From JAUIAI01 sp041396585 (GTDB lineage: Bacteria; Pseudomonadota; Gammaproteobacteria; Burkholderiales; Burkholderiaceae_E): a DNA stretch of 64,000 bases. A program made the translations under genes and the position numbers. This document shows, piece by piece, positions 25,035 through 34,023 of the stretch; position 1 is the stretch's first letter; every line of letters begins with the position of its first letter. Where the stretch lies: assembly GCA_041396585.1 (NCBI GenBank), contig JAWKYG010000002.1:124001-188000 (forward strand). The letters are read 5' to 3'. The notes under the pieces are model-generated. The model had not been told where the DNA came from and searched no databases. It worked only from the letters and a program-made list of their open reading frames with translations.

Positions 25035-25100
25035 GCGCCGCTGGCGTGGCCCGGGAGACGCTATGCTTCAGGATCGCCGGCTCCGCAGGAGTTTGCATCC

Positions 25101-25820
25101 GTGACAGTGTCCCGTTCAGTCGCGCCGCGATCGGCGCGGGCGGCCCGGTCGCACGCCGGCGTCGCGGGTGGCGATCATGACGCCCTGCGTCTGGCCCTGC
25201 GGCTGGCGCTGATCGCGGCGCTGCGCCATGCGCTTCATCATCCGCACGCCGCCGCCCGCACAATGGCCCGGCAGGGCCTGCGGCTGCTGGCCGGCGATCC
25301 GGGCGGGCGCCCGCGCAGGGCCTACCTGCGGCCGAAGTGCAATCGGCGTGTCCGCAGTGTCGGCGGGCGGCTGGCCGCGCATCTGCCCACACCAGGCACC
25401 GGCCCGGCCTGGCGCGAGGCCCTGGGTGAGGCACGACATGGCGTGCCGGCCATCGCGCACCTGGCCGCTGTCCTGCGGGCCGGTGCCGCGGGTCTGGCCT
25501 GGACGCGTCGTCCCGGAAGCGGCGGGGACGCCTTTGGTAACGGCCATGCGAATGCCTGGCTGATCGGCGCGCCAGGGTGTGGCGGGATCGCGGTGGGGCT
25601 GAGTCTGATGGCGCCAGGTCTTTGCTATCCCGAGCATGCGCATCCGCCGCGCGAGTTGTACTTCGTGCTGCTTGGCGGTCGCTGGTGGCGCAGCGACGAG
25701 CGCTGGTTCGAACGCCGCGCTGGGCAGTGGGTTCACAATCCGCCGGCCATCCGCCATGCGATGCGCAGCGATGCGCGCCCGCTGCTGGCCATCTGGTACT
25801 TGCGCATGGACGGTCGCTGA
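25101..25820 (+). CDS. DMSP-lyase-family cupin (DddQ/DddL-like)
   Basis: A 239-residue protein whose C-terminal half matches the cupin-type dimethylsulfoniopropionate lyase family, which cleaves DMSP to dimethyl sulfide and acrylate. GTG 25101 is preferred because GCAGGAG lies upstream and any earlier start would fall in the fba terminator. The key block is MAPGLCYPEHAHPPRELYFV: H179, H181, E185 and Y187 occupy the metal-ligand and catalytic positions. H219 in IRHAMRSDARPLLAIW supplies the last ligand. The N-terminal 90 residues are Arg/Ala-rich and not recognisable. A ProXVW betaine-type importer lies 2.3 kb away, but no acrylate-detoxifying gene is near. Family members often have other or unknown substrates, so activity is uncertain. 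Confidence 0.68.
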   Translation: MTVSRSVAPRSARAARSHAGVAGGDHDALRLALRLALIAALRHALHHPHAAARTMARQGLRLLAGDPGGRPRRAYLRPKCNRRVRSVGGRLAAHLPTPGTGPAWREALGEARHGVPAIAHLAAVLRAGAAGLAWTRRPGSGGDAFGNGHANAWLIGAPGCGGIAVGLSLMAPGLCYPEHAHPPRELYFVLLGGRWWRSDERWFERRAGQWVHNPPAIRHAMRSDARPLLAIWYLRMDGR

Positions 25821-25903
25821 GCGCATCGGTCGGCGATCACGCGGATGGGTCCACGACAATGGCGGACGCGCAGATCTGGGGCGACCCTTATATGGGCGTC
25901 TGC

Positions 25904-26827
25904 CTAGGCCGACGCCTCGGCGGGTGCCGCGGCCAGATGGTTCCAGATCCGTTCGATCAGCGGGTTCGCGCCGGCGCCGATCCGATGCAGCCGGATCACG
26001 AGTTCGCGGCCATGGCGTTCGTCGCCCGCATGGGCCATCAGGCCGGCCTCGATGTCGGGCTCGATCAGGCTCAGCGGCAGCCAGGCCAGGCCCAGCCCTT
26101 CGCGCACCCGCATGCGCAGCGCGCCGCTCATCGCGTTTTCGTAGATCGGCTTCAGGCGTCTCGCCAGCCCGGTGGCCTTGACCACCGCCTCGACCTGCCA
26201 GCCCAGCGGCGCGCCGCTGCCAAAACGCAGGTAGGGCACTTCGTGCGAGGCATCCGCTGGGCCGAGGGTGAAGATCGGCCGACCGTCGCTGCCGGTCTTG
26301 CTGACCGGCACCAGTCGATCGCGACCGATTACCAGCGACTGCGTGCCCTGCGGGGGGCGCAGCGGGGCGCCGGGCGCAATGTCATAGGCCATCACCAGAT
26401 CCACCGAACCACGCACCAGATCCGCAAAGCAATCGGGCAGATTGTCGGCGCGCAGCCGTGACAGGATCGGCCCGAAATCGCTCTCGAATTGCTGCAGCCA
26501 CTGCGGATAGAAGCGCCAGCCGATCGAATGCTGGGCCGCGAATGTGACCATGTAGCGATCGGGCTGGGCCAGCGACTCCCGCACCTGCTGGCGGGCGATC
26601 TCGAGACGCGACATCGCCTGCAGACCGGCCTCGAGAATCTGTTCGCCGGCGGCCGACAGCCGTACCGGAATGCGGCCGCGATCCGCCAGCGGGGCGCCGA
26701 CCCAGGTCTCGAGGGCCTGGATGCGTCGACTGAACGCCGGCTGACTGCTGTTGGCCCGCTGCGCGGCCGCCGAGAAGCTGCCGGTTTCGGCAAGCAGGGC
26801 CAGGTCACGGATCCATTGAAGGCGCAT
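25904..26827 (-). CDS. LysR-family transcriptional regulator
   Basis: A 307-residue LysR-type regulator. The N-terminal winged helix-turn-helix is clear: WIRDLALLAETGSFSAAAQR followed by NSSQPAFSRRIQALETWVGAPL within residues 5-50. The remaining 220 residues form the periplasmic-binding-like effector domain. The ATG at 26827 lies divergent to the D-cysteine desulfhydrase gene, with 182 bp between, the usual LysR arrangement for control of the opposite gene and of itself. A 15-bp T-N11-A palindrome sits directly in front of this gene. The inducer is unknown; a cysteine-related or sulfur compound would fit the neighbour. Confidence 0.9.
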   Translation of the reverse strand: MRLQWIRDLALLAETGSFSAAAQRANSSQPAFSRRIQALETWVGAPLADRGRIPVRLSAAGEQILEAGLQAMSRLEIARQQVRESLAQPDRYMVTFAAQHSIGWRFYPQWLQQFESDFGPILSRLRADNLPDCFADLVRGSVDLVMAYDIAPGAPLRPPQGTQSLVIGRDRLVPVSKTGSDGRPIFTLGPADASHEVPYLRFGSGAPLGWQVEAVVKATGLARRLKPIYENAMSGALRMRVREGLGLAWLPLSLIEPDIEAGLMAHAGDERHGRELVIRLHRIGAGANPLIERIWNHLAAAPAEASA

Positions 26828-26835
26828 TGGTTTTG

Positions 26836-26856
26836 TGCATCATGCAGATTTTGCAT
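26836..26856. promoter_or_regulatory. Candidate LysR operator between lysR and the D-cysteine desulfhydrase gene
   Basis: Three half-sites stand close together: TGCAT at 26836-26840, ATGCA at 26842-26846 and TGCAT at 26852-26856. The last two make the 15-bp palindrome ATGCAGATTTTGCAT, which has the T-N11-A form of LysR boxes. It lies 15 bp before the lysR start and about 153 bp before the desulfhydrase start, so binding could repress lysR and activate the other gene. A very similar 15-mer sits before another LysR gene at 55551-55565. Confidence 0.55.
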
Positions 26857-27009
26857 AAGTCTACGCGAATTGCGCATTGGCCAGATGGGTCGGGCCGGTG
26901 CCAGACTGCGCTCGTCCCGCGGGCTGACAGTCATTCGCCAGCGGGGTATGCCGCAGGCGCCCGCGAGTCGATTCCGGTACGGGCGAGGCGGGGATCCCCA
27001 GGAGGAAAA

Positions 27010-28030
27010 ATGCTCGATCTAGACCGTTTCGCACGTGTGCCGCTTTGTCATGCGCCCACGCCGCTCGAACCCATGAACCGTTTGTCCGATCTGCTTGGCG
27101 GGCCGCGTCTCTGGGTCAAGCGTGACGATTGCACCGGTCTGGCGGGCGGCGGCAACAAGACACGCAAGCTGGAGTTCCTGATCGGCGAAGCGCTCGAACA
27201 GGGCGCCGATCGTGTGATCACGCACGGCGCGGTGCAGTCCAATCATGTGCGCCAGACGGCGGCGGCGGCCTGCCGGCATGGTCTTGCCTGTCATGCGCTG
27301 CTCGAGCGGCGGGTGGTCGATACCGCACCCGAGTACGAGGACAACGGCAATGTGCTGCTGGATCGCCTGTTCGGCGCCACGATCGACTACCGCCCGCCCG
27401 GGCTGGATATGAATGCCGAGGCCGAGGCCGAGGGTGAGCGCATGCGCGCCCGGGGATTGAAGCCCTATGTCATTCCCGGCGGCGGCTCGAACACCACCGG
27501 CGCGCTGGGCTATGGAATGCGCGCGTGAACTGATCGAACAAGCCGCAGCCCAGGGTCTGCGCATCGATCATCTGGTCACCGCCACCGGCAGCACGGGTAC
27601 CCACGCGGGCCTGGTGGCGGGCCTGCATGCGATGGGCGAGGCCCTGCCGGTGACCGGCATCAGTGTGCGCCAGCCGCGTGAGCGTCAGATCGATGCGGTG
27701 CACGCCCTGGCCGTGCGCACCGCCGAGCGCCTCGGCGCTTCCGCGCCGCCGCGCGATGCGGTGCGCGTCGATGACGGTTATGTCGGCGCCGGCTATGGCG
27801 TGCCGGCACCGTCCACCTACGAGGCGATCTCGATGGCCGCGCGCATCGAGGGGCTGTTGCTCGACCCGGTCTACTCGGGCAAGGGCTTCGCGGGCCTGCT
27901 CGGGATGATCCGCGCCGGCGTCTTCGGCACGGGCGAGAACATCGTGTTTCTGCACACGGGCGGCGCTCAGGCGCTGTTCGCCTATGAATCGGCATTGGTG
28001 GCAAACGCCGGCGCCGTCCCGGCCGTCTGA
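27010..28030 (+). pseudogene. dcyD: D-cysteine desulfhydrase / ACC deaminase family enzyme, one frameshift
   Basis: PLP enzyme expected to convert D-cysteine to pyruvate, sulfide and ammonia. ATG 27010 follows a strong CCAGGAGG. The first part reads to about 27513 and contains the PLP-lysine motif GGGNKTRKLEFL (lysine near residue 50) and THGAVQSNHVRQTAAAAC. The protein then continues in another frame as ECARELIEQAAAQGLRIDHL through TATGSTGTHAGLVAGL and LDPVYSGKGFAGLLGMIRAG to 28030. Related enzymes read G-Y-V-E at the junction, so two missing bases (or one extra) near 27513 explain the break. Repaired length is about 340 residues, normal. It is divergent from the LysR gene and upstream of the betaine transporter genes. 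ACC deaminase is the main alternative function. Confidence 0.8.
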
Positions 28031-28149
28031 AGCACGCCGGCAGCGGGCCTCGCCGGTGCACGGCGCGGCCCGATCGCCGGTCAACCGATGCCGAACCTGA
28101 TTAACTGCCAGTTGATGCTGGTCCCCATCGTCTAAGCAAGGAGAACTCC

Positions 28150-29115
28150 ATGTCCAAGTCCCTCGCCGCCGTGGTCGGCGCTGCCGCCCTCGGATTCACC
28201 CTGAATGCGGCCCAGGCCGCCGAAAAGGTCAACATCGGTGTGCCGTCCTGGACGGGCGCACAGGCGATCGCCAATCTCATCAAGGCCGTGGTCACCGATC
28301 GGATCGGCGGTGAAGCCAATCTCGTGACGGGCAACAACGCCACCATTTTCCAGGGCATGCATCAGGGCAAGGGTGACATCGATGTACACCCGGATGTCTG
28401 GCTGCCGAATCAGGAAAGCTTCACCAAGAAGTACGTCGATGAGGAAAAGACCGTCAGCCTGAATCAGCATCCGTACGAGGGCAATCAGGGCTTCTGTGTG
28501 CCTACCTGGTTCGCGGCCAAGATGAAGATCACCGACATCGCGGATCTCGGCCGGCCCGACGTGGCAGCGGCCATGGACAGCGACGGCAATGGCAAGGGCG
28601 AGATGTGGATCGGCGCACCGGGCTGGGCTTCGGCCAATGTCAACGAGGTCAAGGTGCGTGACTACAACCTGGCGCCGTTCATCGAGCCGGTGCGCGCCGA
28701 GGAGGCCGTCAAGACCGCGCGGGTCAAGGACTCGATCGCCAAGAAGGAAGGCTATGCGTTCTATTGCTACAAGCCGCACGCGATCTGGTACATGTTCGAT
28801 GTCCAGATGCTCACCGAGCCCAAATACGATCCGGCCAAGTACGTGATGGTGCAGCCCTCGGACTCGCCGGACTGGTTCAAGAAGTCCAGTGTGGCCACCA
28901 AGGATGCGCTCAAGAAGGTTCAGATCGCCTACGCCAACACGCTGCGCTCGCGTTCGCCGGCGATCACCGAGTTCCTCGAGCGCTTCTCGCTGACCGCCGA
29001 CGATGTCAGCCATTTCGCCTATCAGATCTCCGGCAAGGGGCGTGATCCGCTCGAAGTGGCGCGCGAATGGATGGCCGCCAACAGCAAGCGCGTCGACAGC
29101 TGGCTGGGTCTCTGA
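28150..29115 (+). CDS. proX: Glycine betaine/choline-type ABC transporter binding protein
   Basis: Periplasmic binding protein for a quaternary-ammonium osmolyte such as glycine betaine, proline betaine or possibly DMSP. ATG 28150 follows AAGGAGAA. A signal peptide is evident (cleavage near AQA-AEKVN at residue 23). The mature protein begins VNIGVPSWTGAQAIANL, has GNNATIFQGMHQGKGDIDVHPDVWLPNQ, and contains several tryptophan/tyrosine-rich segments (GAPGWASANVNEVK, YKPHAIWYMFD) of the sort that form the aromatic cage for trimethylammonium groups. The 321-residue length fits the OpuAC/ProX family. It is the first gene of a proX-proV-proW operon. The precise ligand is not readable from sequence. 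Confidence 0.88.
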   Translation: MSKSLAAVVGAAALGFTLNAAQAAEKVNIGVPSWTGAQAIANLIKAVVTDRIGGEANLVTGNNATIFQGMHQGKGDIDVHPDVWLPNQESFTKKYVDEEKTVSLNQHPYEGNQGFCVPTWFAAKMKITDIADLGRPDVAAAMDSDGNGKGEMWIGAPGWASANVNEVKVRDYNLAPFIEPVRAEEAVKTARVKDSIAKKEGYAFYCYKPHAIWYMFDVQMLTEPKYDPAKYVMVQPSDSPDWFKKSSVATKDALKKVQIAYANTLRSRSPAITEFLERFSLTADDVSHFAYQISGKGRDPLEVAREWMAANSKRVDSWLGL

Positions 29116-29157
29116 GCCGGGGCGGCCCCTTCCTGTGGCCATGATCGACGCGCGCCG

Positions 29158-30264
29158 ATGATGAGCGACCCGACCCGCCCGTCCGCCCCGCCAGGCGGGG
29201 TGGATGGCGCCCCGGGCAGCCCGATGATCGCGCTCGAGGGGGTCTGGAAGGTCTTCGGCGATCGCGGCGCCGAGGCGCTCGGAGCGTTGCGCGCCGAAGG
29301 CCTGGACAAGGCCCGGGTGCTGGAGCGCTTCGGCGCGGTGGTGGGTGTGGCCGATGTCAGTCTGAGCGTGGCGCGCGGCGAGATCTTCTGTGTGATGGGT
29401 TTGTCGGGCAGTGGTAAGTCCACCCTGGTGCGCCATGTGAACCGCCTGCTCGAACCCACCGACGGCAAGATCATCGTCGATGGCACCGATGTCATGGCCT
29501 TGCCGCCGCGTGAGTTGCAGGCGTTTCGCAACCGGCGTATCGGCATGGTGTTTCAGAACTTCGCGCTGATGCCGCATCGGTCGGTGCTGGACAACGTGGC
29601 GATGCCGCTGGAGATCCGTGCGGTCTCCAAGAATGATCGCATGCGACGTGCGCGCGAGGCGCTCGAACTCGTGGAGCTGCAGCGCTGGGGCAATCGCTAT
29701 GCGCACGAGCTCTCCGGCGGCATGCAGCAGCGGGTCGGTCTGGCCCGCGCGCTCGCGGCAGACCCGGACATCCTGCTGATGGACGAGCCGTTCAGTGCGC
29801 TCGATCCGCTGATCCGGCGCCAGCTCCAGGACGAATTCATCGGCCTGTCCGCGCGCATGGACAAAACCACCGTGTTCATCACCCACGATCTCGATGAAGC
29901 GGTTCGTATCGGTGATCACATCGCGATCATGCGTGACGGCCGTATCGTGCAGGTGGGCACCCCGTCGCAGATCCTCATGCATCCGGCCGATGCTTATGTG
30001 GCGGATTTCGTCTCGGGCATTTCGCCGCTCAAGGTGATCAGCGCCGGCTCACTGATGACCGCGCTGCCGCTGCGCGGCGCCGGCCCGACAGGGGTCGATG
30101 CCGATGCGCCCCGCGTGCGTGTCGATCAAACGCTCGGGTCGCTGCTCAAGATGGCGATCGATCATCCGGGCCCCTTCGTGGTGATCGATGACGAAGGCGA
30201 GTGCGGAATACTCTCGCGGCGCGCGGTGCTCGAAGCCGTCGGCGAGCACGGGGCGCAGTCATGA
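29158..30264 (+). CDS. proV: Glycine betaine ABC transporter ATPase (ProV/OpuAA)
   Basis: ATPase of the osmolyte importer, 368 residues. An N-terminal insert typical of ProV (ALGALRAEGLDKARVLERFGAVVGV) precedes the Walker A MGLSGSGKST near residue 83. Other motifs are FQNFALMPHRSVLDN (Q-loop), LSGGMQQRVGLARALA (signature), ILLMDEPFSALDPLIR (Walker B) and the switch histidine in VFITHDLDEAV. The C-terminal tail to residue 368 is a single CBS-like segment (GPFVVIDDEGECGILSRRAV), the part that senses ionic strength in OpuA-type proteins. The ATG 29158 start lies 42 bp after proX; a second ATG three bases on is equally possible. Its stop overlaps proW by four bases. Confidence 0.93.
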   Translation: MMSDPTRPSAPPGGVDGAPGSPMIALEGVWKVFGDRGAEALGALRAEGLDKARVLERFGAVVGVADVSLSVARGEIFCVMGLSGSGKSTLVRHVNRLLEPTDGKIIVDGTDVMALPPRELQAFRNRRIGMVFQNFALMPHRSVLDNVAMPLEIRAVSKNDRMRRAREALELVELQRWGNRYAHELSGGMQQRVGLARALAADPDILLMDEPFSALDPLIRRQLQDEFIGLSARMDKTTVFITHDLDEAVRIGDHIAIMRDGRIVQVGTPSQILMHPADAYVADFVSGISPLKVISAGSLMTALPLRGAGPTGVDADAPRVRVDQTLGSLLKMAIDHPGPFVVIDDEGECGILSRRAVLEAVGEHGAQS

Positions 30265-31742
30265 GCCAGCCCGATCCGCAACTCGACAGCTTCGTGGTCA
30301 CCGACGCCGCGTATTGGCAGCAGCAGTTCGATCGTATCGGCCGCGCACCGGGCATCCCACGCACATTCAATCCGCGCGCGATACTCCTTGGCCCCATCTG
30401 GTTCGGGATGCGCGCGATCTGGCATTGGGCGCTGGCCTTCCTGCTGGTGGAGACCCTGGCCTGGGTGCAGATCGTGCGCGGTCTGTTCGGAGATCTGGCC
30501 GCCGATGCCTGGCGGCGAATCGGCGAGATCGAGGGCACGCTCGATCTGCGTCGCCGTCAGCTCGAGGCGGCCATCGAGCGTCAGGCCGACAATGTCGATG
30601 TCTACCGGCGCACCGTCAAGTCGCTCGAAGATGCGATCGGTTCGATCCGCCTCGAGGCGCAGTCGCTGGCCGATTCCGGCCTGCGGATCGCGCTGGCCGG
30701 AGTTGCGCTGTTGCTGGTGATCAGGCTGGTGCAGGCGGTGCTGGCCAATCCGCTGCTGGCGCGGCGCTATCACGACTGGCTCTCCGATCCCGCAATCGAT
30801 CGCGGCATGAGCCGGCTGCACATCGGCTTCAGCATCGTGTTCGTGCTGACCGTGATCATCGCCACCGCCGTGCACTACAGCTTTCCCGGGCTCTGGCCGA
30901 TGCTGGCCGATTTTCCGACCCATCCCGAGATCCGGCTCACCGCGATCGGCTGGGTGGAGAACTTCTTCGCGCTGGCGATCCGCCATGGCGAGGCCTTCTT
31001 CGATCTGGTCACGCTCGGTATCCGCATCGTGCTCGATGCCTTGGAACTGGTGTTCGTGCAGACGCCCTGGATCGTCATCTTCGGCTTGATCGTGCTGGCC
31101 ACCGGATTGTCGGCGGGGCGGCGCGCGGCGATCTTTTCCGGGGCCTTCCTTGCCTACATGGGGCTGCTCGGCTTCTGGGAAAAGGCCATGACCACGCTGG
31201 CGCTGCTGGGCACGGCCGCCTGCCTGTCGATCGTGATCGGCATTCCACTGGGCATGTACTGCGCGCGCCGGCCGCGGCTGTATGCGGCGATCCGGCCGAT
31301 CATGGACTTCATGCAGACGATGCCGGCCTTCGTGTTCATGATTCCGGTCATCGCGTTCTTCGGCACGGGCAAGCCCGCGGCGGTGGTCACCACGATGATC
31401 TTTGGCGGCACGCCGGTGGTGCGCCTGACCGTGCTCGGCCTGCAGGGCGTGCCCGAGCATGTGCGCGAGGCGGCGATCGCCTACGGCGCCAGCAAATGGT
31501 ATCTGCTGTCCAAGGTCGATCTGCCCCTGGCCAGCCCGTCGATTCGCGCGGGCATCAATCAGACCATCATGCTGAGTCTGGCGATGGTCGTGGTGGCCTC
31601 GCTGATCGGTGCCAAGGGTCTGGGCGAGGATGTGCTCGAGGCCCTGCAATACGCCAATGTCGGCCAGGGCATCCTGGCCGGCTTCGCGATTCTCTTCTGC
31701 GCGATCATGCTCGATCGGATCGTGCAGGGGGCGAGGCGTTAG
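30261..31742 (+). CDS. proW: Glycine betaine ABC transporter permease with extended N-terminal coiled-coil region
   Basis: Permease of the ProXVW importer. It starts at ATG 30261, overlapping proV, and has 493 residues, about 140 more than E. coli ProW. The C-terminal part from about residue 305 is the canonical permease: MTTLALLGTAACLSIVIGIP, MDFMQTMPAFVFMIPVIAFF and the EAA loop EAAIAYGASKWYLLSKVDLP. The extra N-terminal part holds a hydrophobic stretch near 41-74, a charged heptad-like segment at 82-136, and further membrane helices near 141-162 and 186-207. The helices flanking the charged segment suggest a membrane-anchored coiled coil. Its 3' end overlaps the convergent Acg-like gene by 38 bp. 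Confidence 0.88.
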   Translation: MSQPDPQLDSFVVTDAAYWQQQFDRIGRAPGIPRTFNPRAILLGPIWFGMRAIWHWALAFLLVETLAWVQIVRGLFGDLAADAWRRIGEIEGTLDLRRRQLEAAIERQADNVDVYRRTVKSLEDAIGSIRLEAQSLADSGLRIALAGVALLLVIRLVQAVLANPLLARRYHDWLSDPAIDRGMSRLHIGFSIVFVLTVIIATAVHYSFPGLWPMLADFPTHPEIRLTAIGWVENFFALAIRHGEAFFDLVTLGIRIVLDALELVFVQTPWIVIFGLIVLATGLSAGRRAAIFSGAFLAYMGLLGFWEKAMTTLALLGTAACLSIVIGIPLGMYCARRPRLYAAIRPIMDFMQTMPAFVFMIPVIAFFGTGKPAAVVTTMIFGGTPVVRLTVLGLQGVPEHVREAAIAYGASKWYLLSKVDLPLASPSIRAGINQTIMLSLAMVVVASLIGAKGLGEDVLEALQYANVGQGILAGFAILFCAIMLDRIVQGARR

Positions 31743-32991
31743 CGCGCTGCTGACCTCGCATGCCCGGGACGCGCTCATCCACCAGATGCGCGGCCAGGCC
31801 GCGACGCGGGGAGGGCGACGGGGCCTTGGCATCGGCCGCCGGCGCGCCGATCCGGCATAGCATCTGCACGGTCGCTTCGGGCCGGCCGATCGCGCCGCGC
31901 AGGCTCTCGTGTATCGCCTTGTAGGGCCCGGCCACCTCGGCGTATTCCTGCAATGCCTGTGACAACGGGTGCATGACCAGACCGCGGGCCGTGGCCGCCA
32001 GTTGCGCGCGCAGATAGGCACGGCCGACTGCGAGCTGATCGCGCCGGCCATGACCGTCGCTGGTCAGCCAGTAGATCGCTGGTGTGCTGTCGAGTGCGCT
32101 GTCGAAGTCAGTGATCTGCCTCTTGATCAGGCTCGAGTCCGGCGCGGGCGCGGTGTCACGATCTACCAGTCCGAGTGCGTCGAGCGTCACCACGAAGGGG
32201 TCGGTCAGGCTGATGCCATCGCGATGCCGATCGATCTCAGTGGCACCGATGCGTAACAGTTGCATGCTTTCCAGCATCGTGGCCGGGGTGCTGAGCTCGA
32301 TGCGCCAGGCCGCGCGCGCGATCGCATCGATCTCACCGAACCTGCCGGCATCGCGGCCGCGCTCGAACACGCCCGAGGCGAGGCCGTGGGGCTGCAAGGC
32401 GGCCTGCTCGCGTTGCAGATCCGCGATGAACGCGGGATCGAGCCGGTCTGCCGCCCGGTAGAGGCCGCGATAGGTATGCCGGTGCGGTACCTGGGCAAAC
32501 AATTCGCGCGTGTGCGCATCGGCGCGATCGGTGGCGACAAAGCGGATGCGTGCCACGGGCCGTGAATCGAGTGCCGCCTCGTCCATTCCCTCGGGGAACT
32601 CCTCGATCTCGAGCCTGCGGCCACGCTGGGCGGCGGCGATTTCCAACAGGCCGAGCATCGCGCCGGTGCCGATCATGATCTGGCGCGAAAAGGGGTCGGT
32701 GTGCGGCAGCAGGCGCCCGGTATCGATCATCAGCTCGAGCTCGTCCTGGCCATGCAGCCGCGCCAGCCAGGGTTGGCGATTGTGCGGATTGGGCGCGAGG
32801 ATTGCCCAGGCCAATGCCCAGAGACGTGGGTCATCCTGCTTGTCCGGGCCCTGCCAGGCGGCAATCGCCGAGGCCGGCATGCCGGCCACCCAGCTGCATC
32901 CGCTCAGCGGTAGCGCGGCGGCCAGGCTGCCCACGCCCAGTACGCGGATGAAGCGGCGGCGGCGACTGACCTGGGGCGCGCTGTGTTTCAT
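31705..32991 (-). CDS. Acg-like nitroreductase-fold protein, Tat lipoprotein
   Basis: A 428-residue protein of the Acg/nitroreductase-like family (flavin-binding fold, function mostly unknown, linked to dormancy in mycobacteria). The N terminus carries a twin-arginine motif, RRRRFIRVLG at residues 10-19, followed by a hydrophobic core and a lipobox LSGC (C32), so it should be a folded, lipidated exported protein. The family motif LAPNPHNRQPW lies near residue 70, and a second repeat of the fold with FSRQIMIGTGAMLGLLEIAA follows. The C-terminal 35 residues are low-complexity, basic and overlap the end of proW on the other strand, so the true stop region deserves checking. It is divergent from a LysR gene. 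Confidence 0.72.
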   Translation of the reverse strand: MKHSAPQVSRRRRFIRVLGVGSLAAALPLSGCSWVAGMPASAIAAWQGPDKQDDPRLWALAWAILAPNPHNRQPWLARLHGQDELELMIDTGRLLPHTDPFSRQIMIGTGAMLGLLEIAAAQRGRRLEIEEFPEGMDEAALDSRPVARIRFVATDRADAHTRELFAQVPHRHTYRGLYRAADRLDPAFIADLQREQAALQPHGLASGVFERGRDAGRFGEIDAIARAAWRIELSTPATMLESMQLLRIGATEIDRHRDGISLTDPFVVTLDALGLVDRDTAPAPDSSLIKRQITDFDSALDSTPAIYWLTSDGHGRRDQLAVGRAYLRAQLAATARGLVMHPLSQALQEYAEVAGPYKAIHESLRGAIGRPEATVQMLCRIGAPAADAKAPSPSPRRGLAAHLVDERVPGMRGQQRANASPPARSDRA

Positions 32992-33093
32992 GATCTGTGT
33001 CCGACGGTGGTTTGTATGGGGCGATTCTGCGATGCGCCCAATGTCAGCACAATTAGATAAGATGGCAATTCAGATATACAGGAACGCATAGCG

Positions 33094-34023
33094 ATGACCG
33101 CTTCCCGAAAGGCCAGTGCCAATGACGCCCTTAGCGCGGCCGATTTCGATTGGGCCCTGATCCGCCCGTTCCTGGCGGTGCTGGATGCCGGGAGTCTGCT
33201 GGGCGCCGCGCGTCGTCTGGGCAGCGCGCAGCCGACCGTGGGCCGGCAGATCGAGGCGCTGGAGCGGCAGCTCGGCATGGCCTTGTTCGAGCGCACCGGG
33301 CGGGGCGTCGTGCCGACCGCGGCGGCCCATCGGATCGCGGCCGACGCGCGCCGCATCGAAGCTGGCGCGCAGCGTCTGGCCATGTCTGTCGGCAGCGCGC
33401 GCGAGCGCGCCTCACTGGTTCGGATCAGCGCCAGTCGGGTGGTGGCGCTTCATCTGCTGCCGCCCATGCTGGCCCGACTCCAGGCCAGTGAGCCCGCTAT
33501 CGATGTCGCCGTGGTGTCTTCGGATGAACTCGCCAATCTGCTGCGGCGCGACGCCGACATCGCGATCCGCCAGGTGCGGCCGACCCAGGCCAGTCTGGTG
33601 GCGCGTCGGGTCGGGCAGTTCGACATCGTGCCCTGCGCGCGGCGCGACTATCTCGACCGCTTCGGCACACCCCGCTCGCTGGCCGATCTGGCGCGCCACC
33701 GCCTGATCGGCCCGGACCGTGATCAGACCGTGCTGGCCCAGTTCCTTGGGCTGGCGCAGGCGGCCGGAATCGCCGACGGCGAGATCCCGATCGTGATTCG
33801 CAGCGATGATTTTCCGGTGCAGCTGGCAGCGATCCGTGCCGGCCTGGGCATCGGCTTCGCGGCCGCGCCGGTGGTGCGCCAGGATCCTGCGCTGGCGGTA
33901 TTGTCGCTACCGATGCCGGTGATCCGGTTTCCGATCTGGCTCGCCGTCCATCGAGAGATTCGCGGCGACGCCGGCATTCGCCGGGTGTTCGATCATCTGG
34001 CCAGCGAACTGGCCGCGCTCTGA
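33094..34023 (+). CDS. LysR-family transcriptional regulator
   Basis: A 309-residue LysR-type regulator starting at ATG 33094. The HTH is at about residues 22-60: FLAVLDAGSLLGAARRLGSA then QPTVGRQIEALERQLGMALF, with the typical FERTGRG wing. The effector domain reads VRISASRVVALHLLPPMLAR and continues with RRDADIAIRQVRPTQASLVA. It is divergent from the Acg-like gene (102 bp between starts), which is its most probable target. Its 3' end overlaps the convergent exonuclease/phosphatase-fold gene by 31 bp. No clear operator palindrome was found in the short gap. Confidence 0.9.
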   Translation: MTASRKASANDALSAADFDWALIRPFLAVLDAGSLLGAARRLGSAQPTVGRQIEALERQLGMALFERTGRGVVPTAAAHRIAADARRIEAGAQRLAMSVGSARERASLVRISASRVVALHLLPPMLARLQASEPAIDVAVVSSDELANLLRRDADIAIRQVRPTQASLVARRVGQFDIVPCARRDYLDRFGTPRSLADLARHRLIGPDRDQTVLAQFLGLAQAAGIADGEIPIVIRSDDFPVQLAAIRAGLGIGFAAAPVVRQDPALAVLSLPMPVIRFPIWLAVHREIRGDAGIRRVFDHLASELAAL

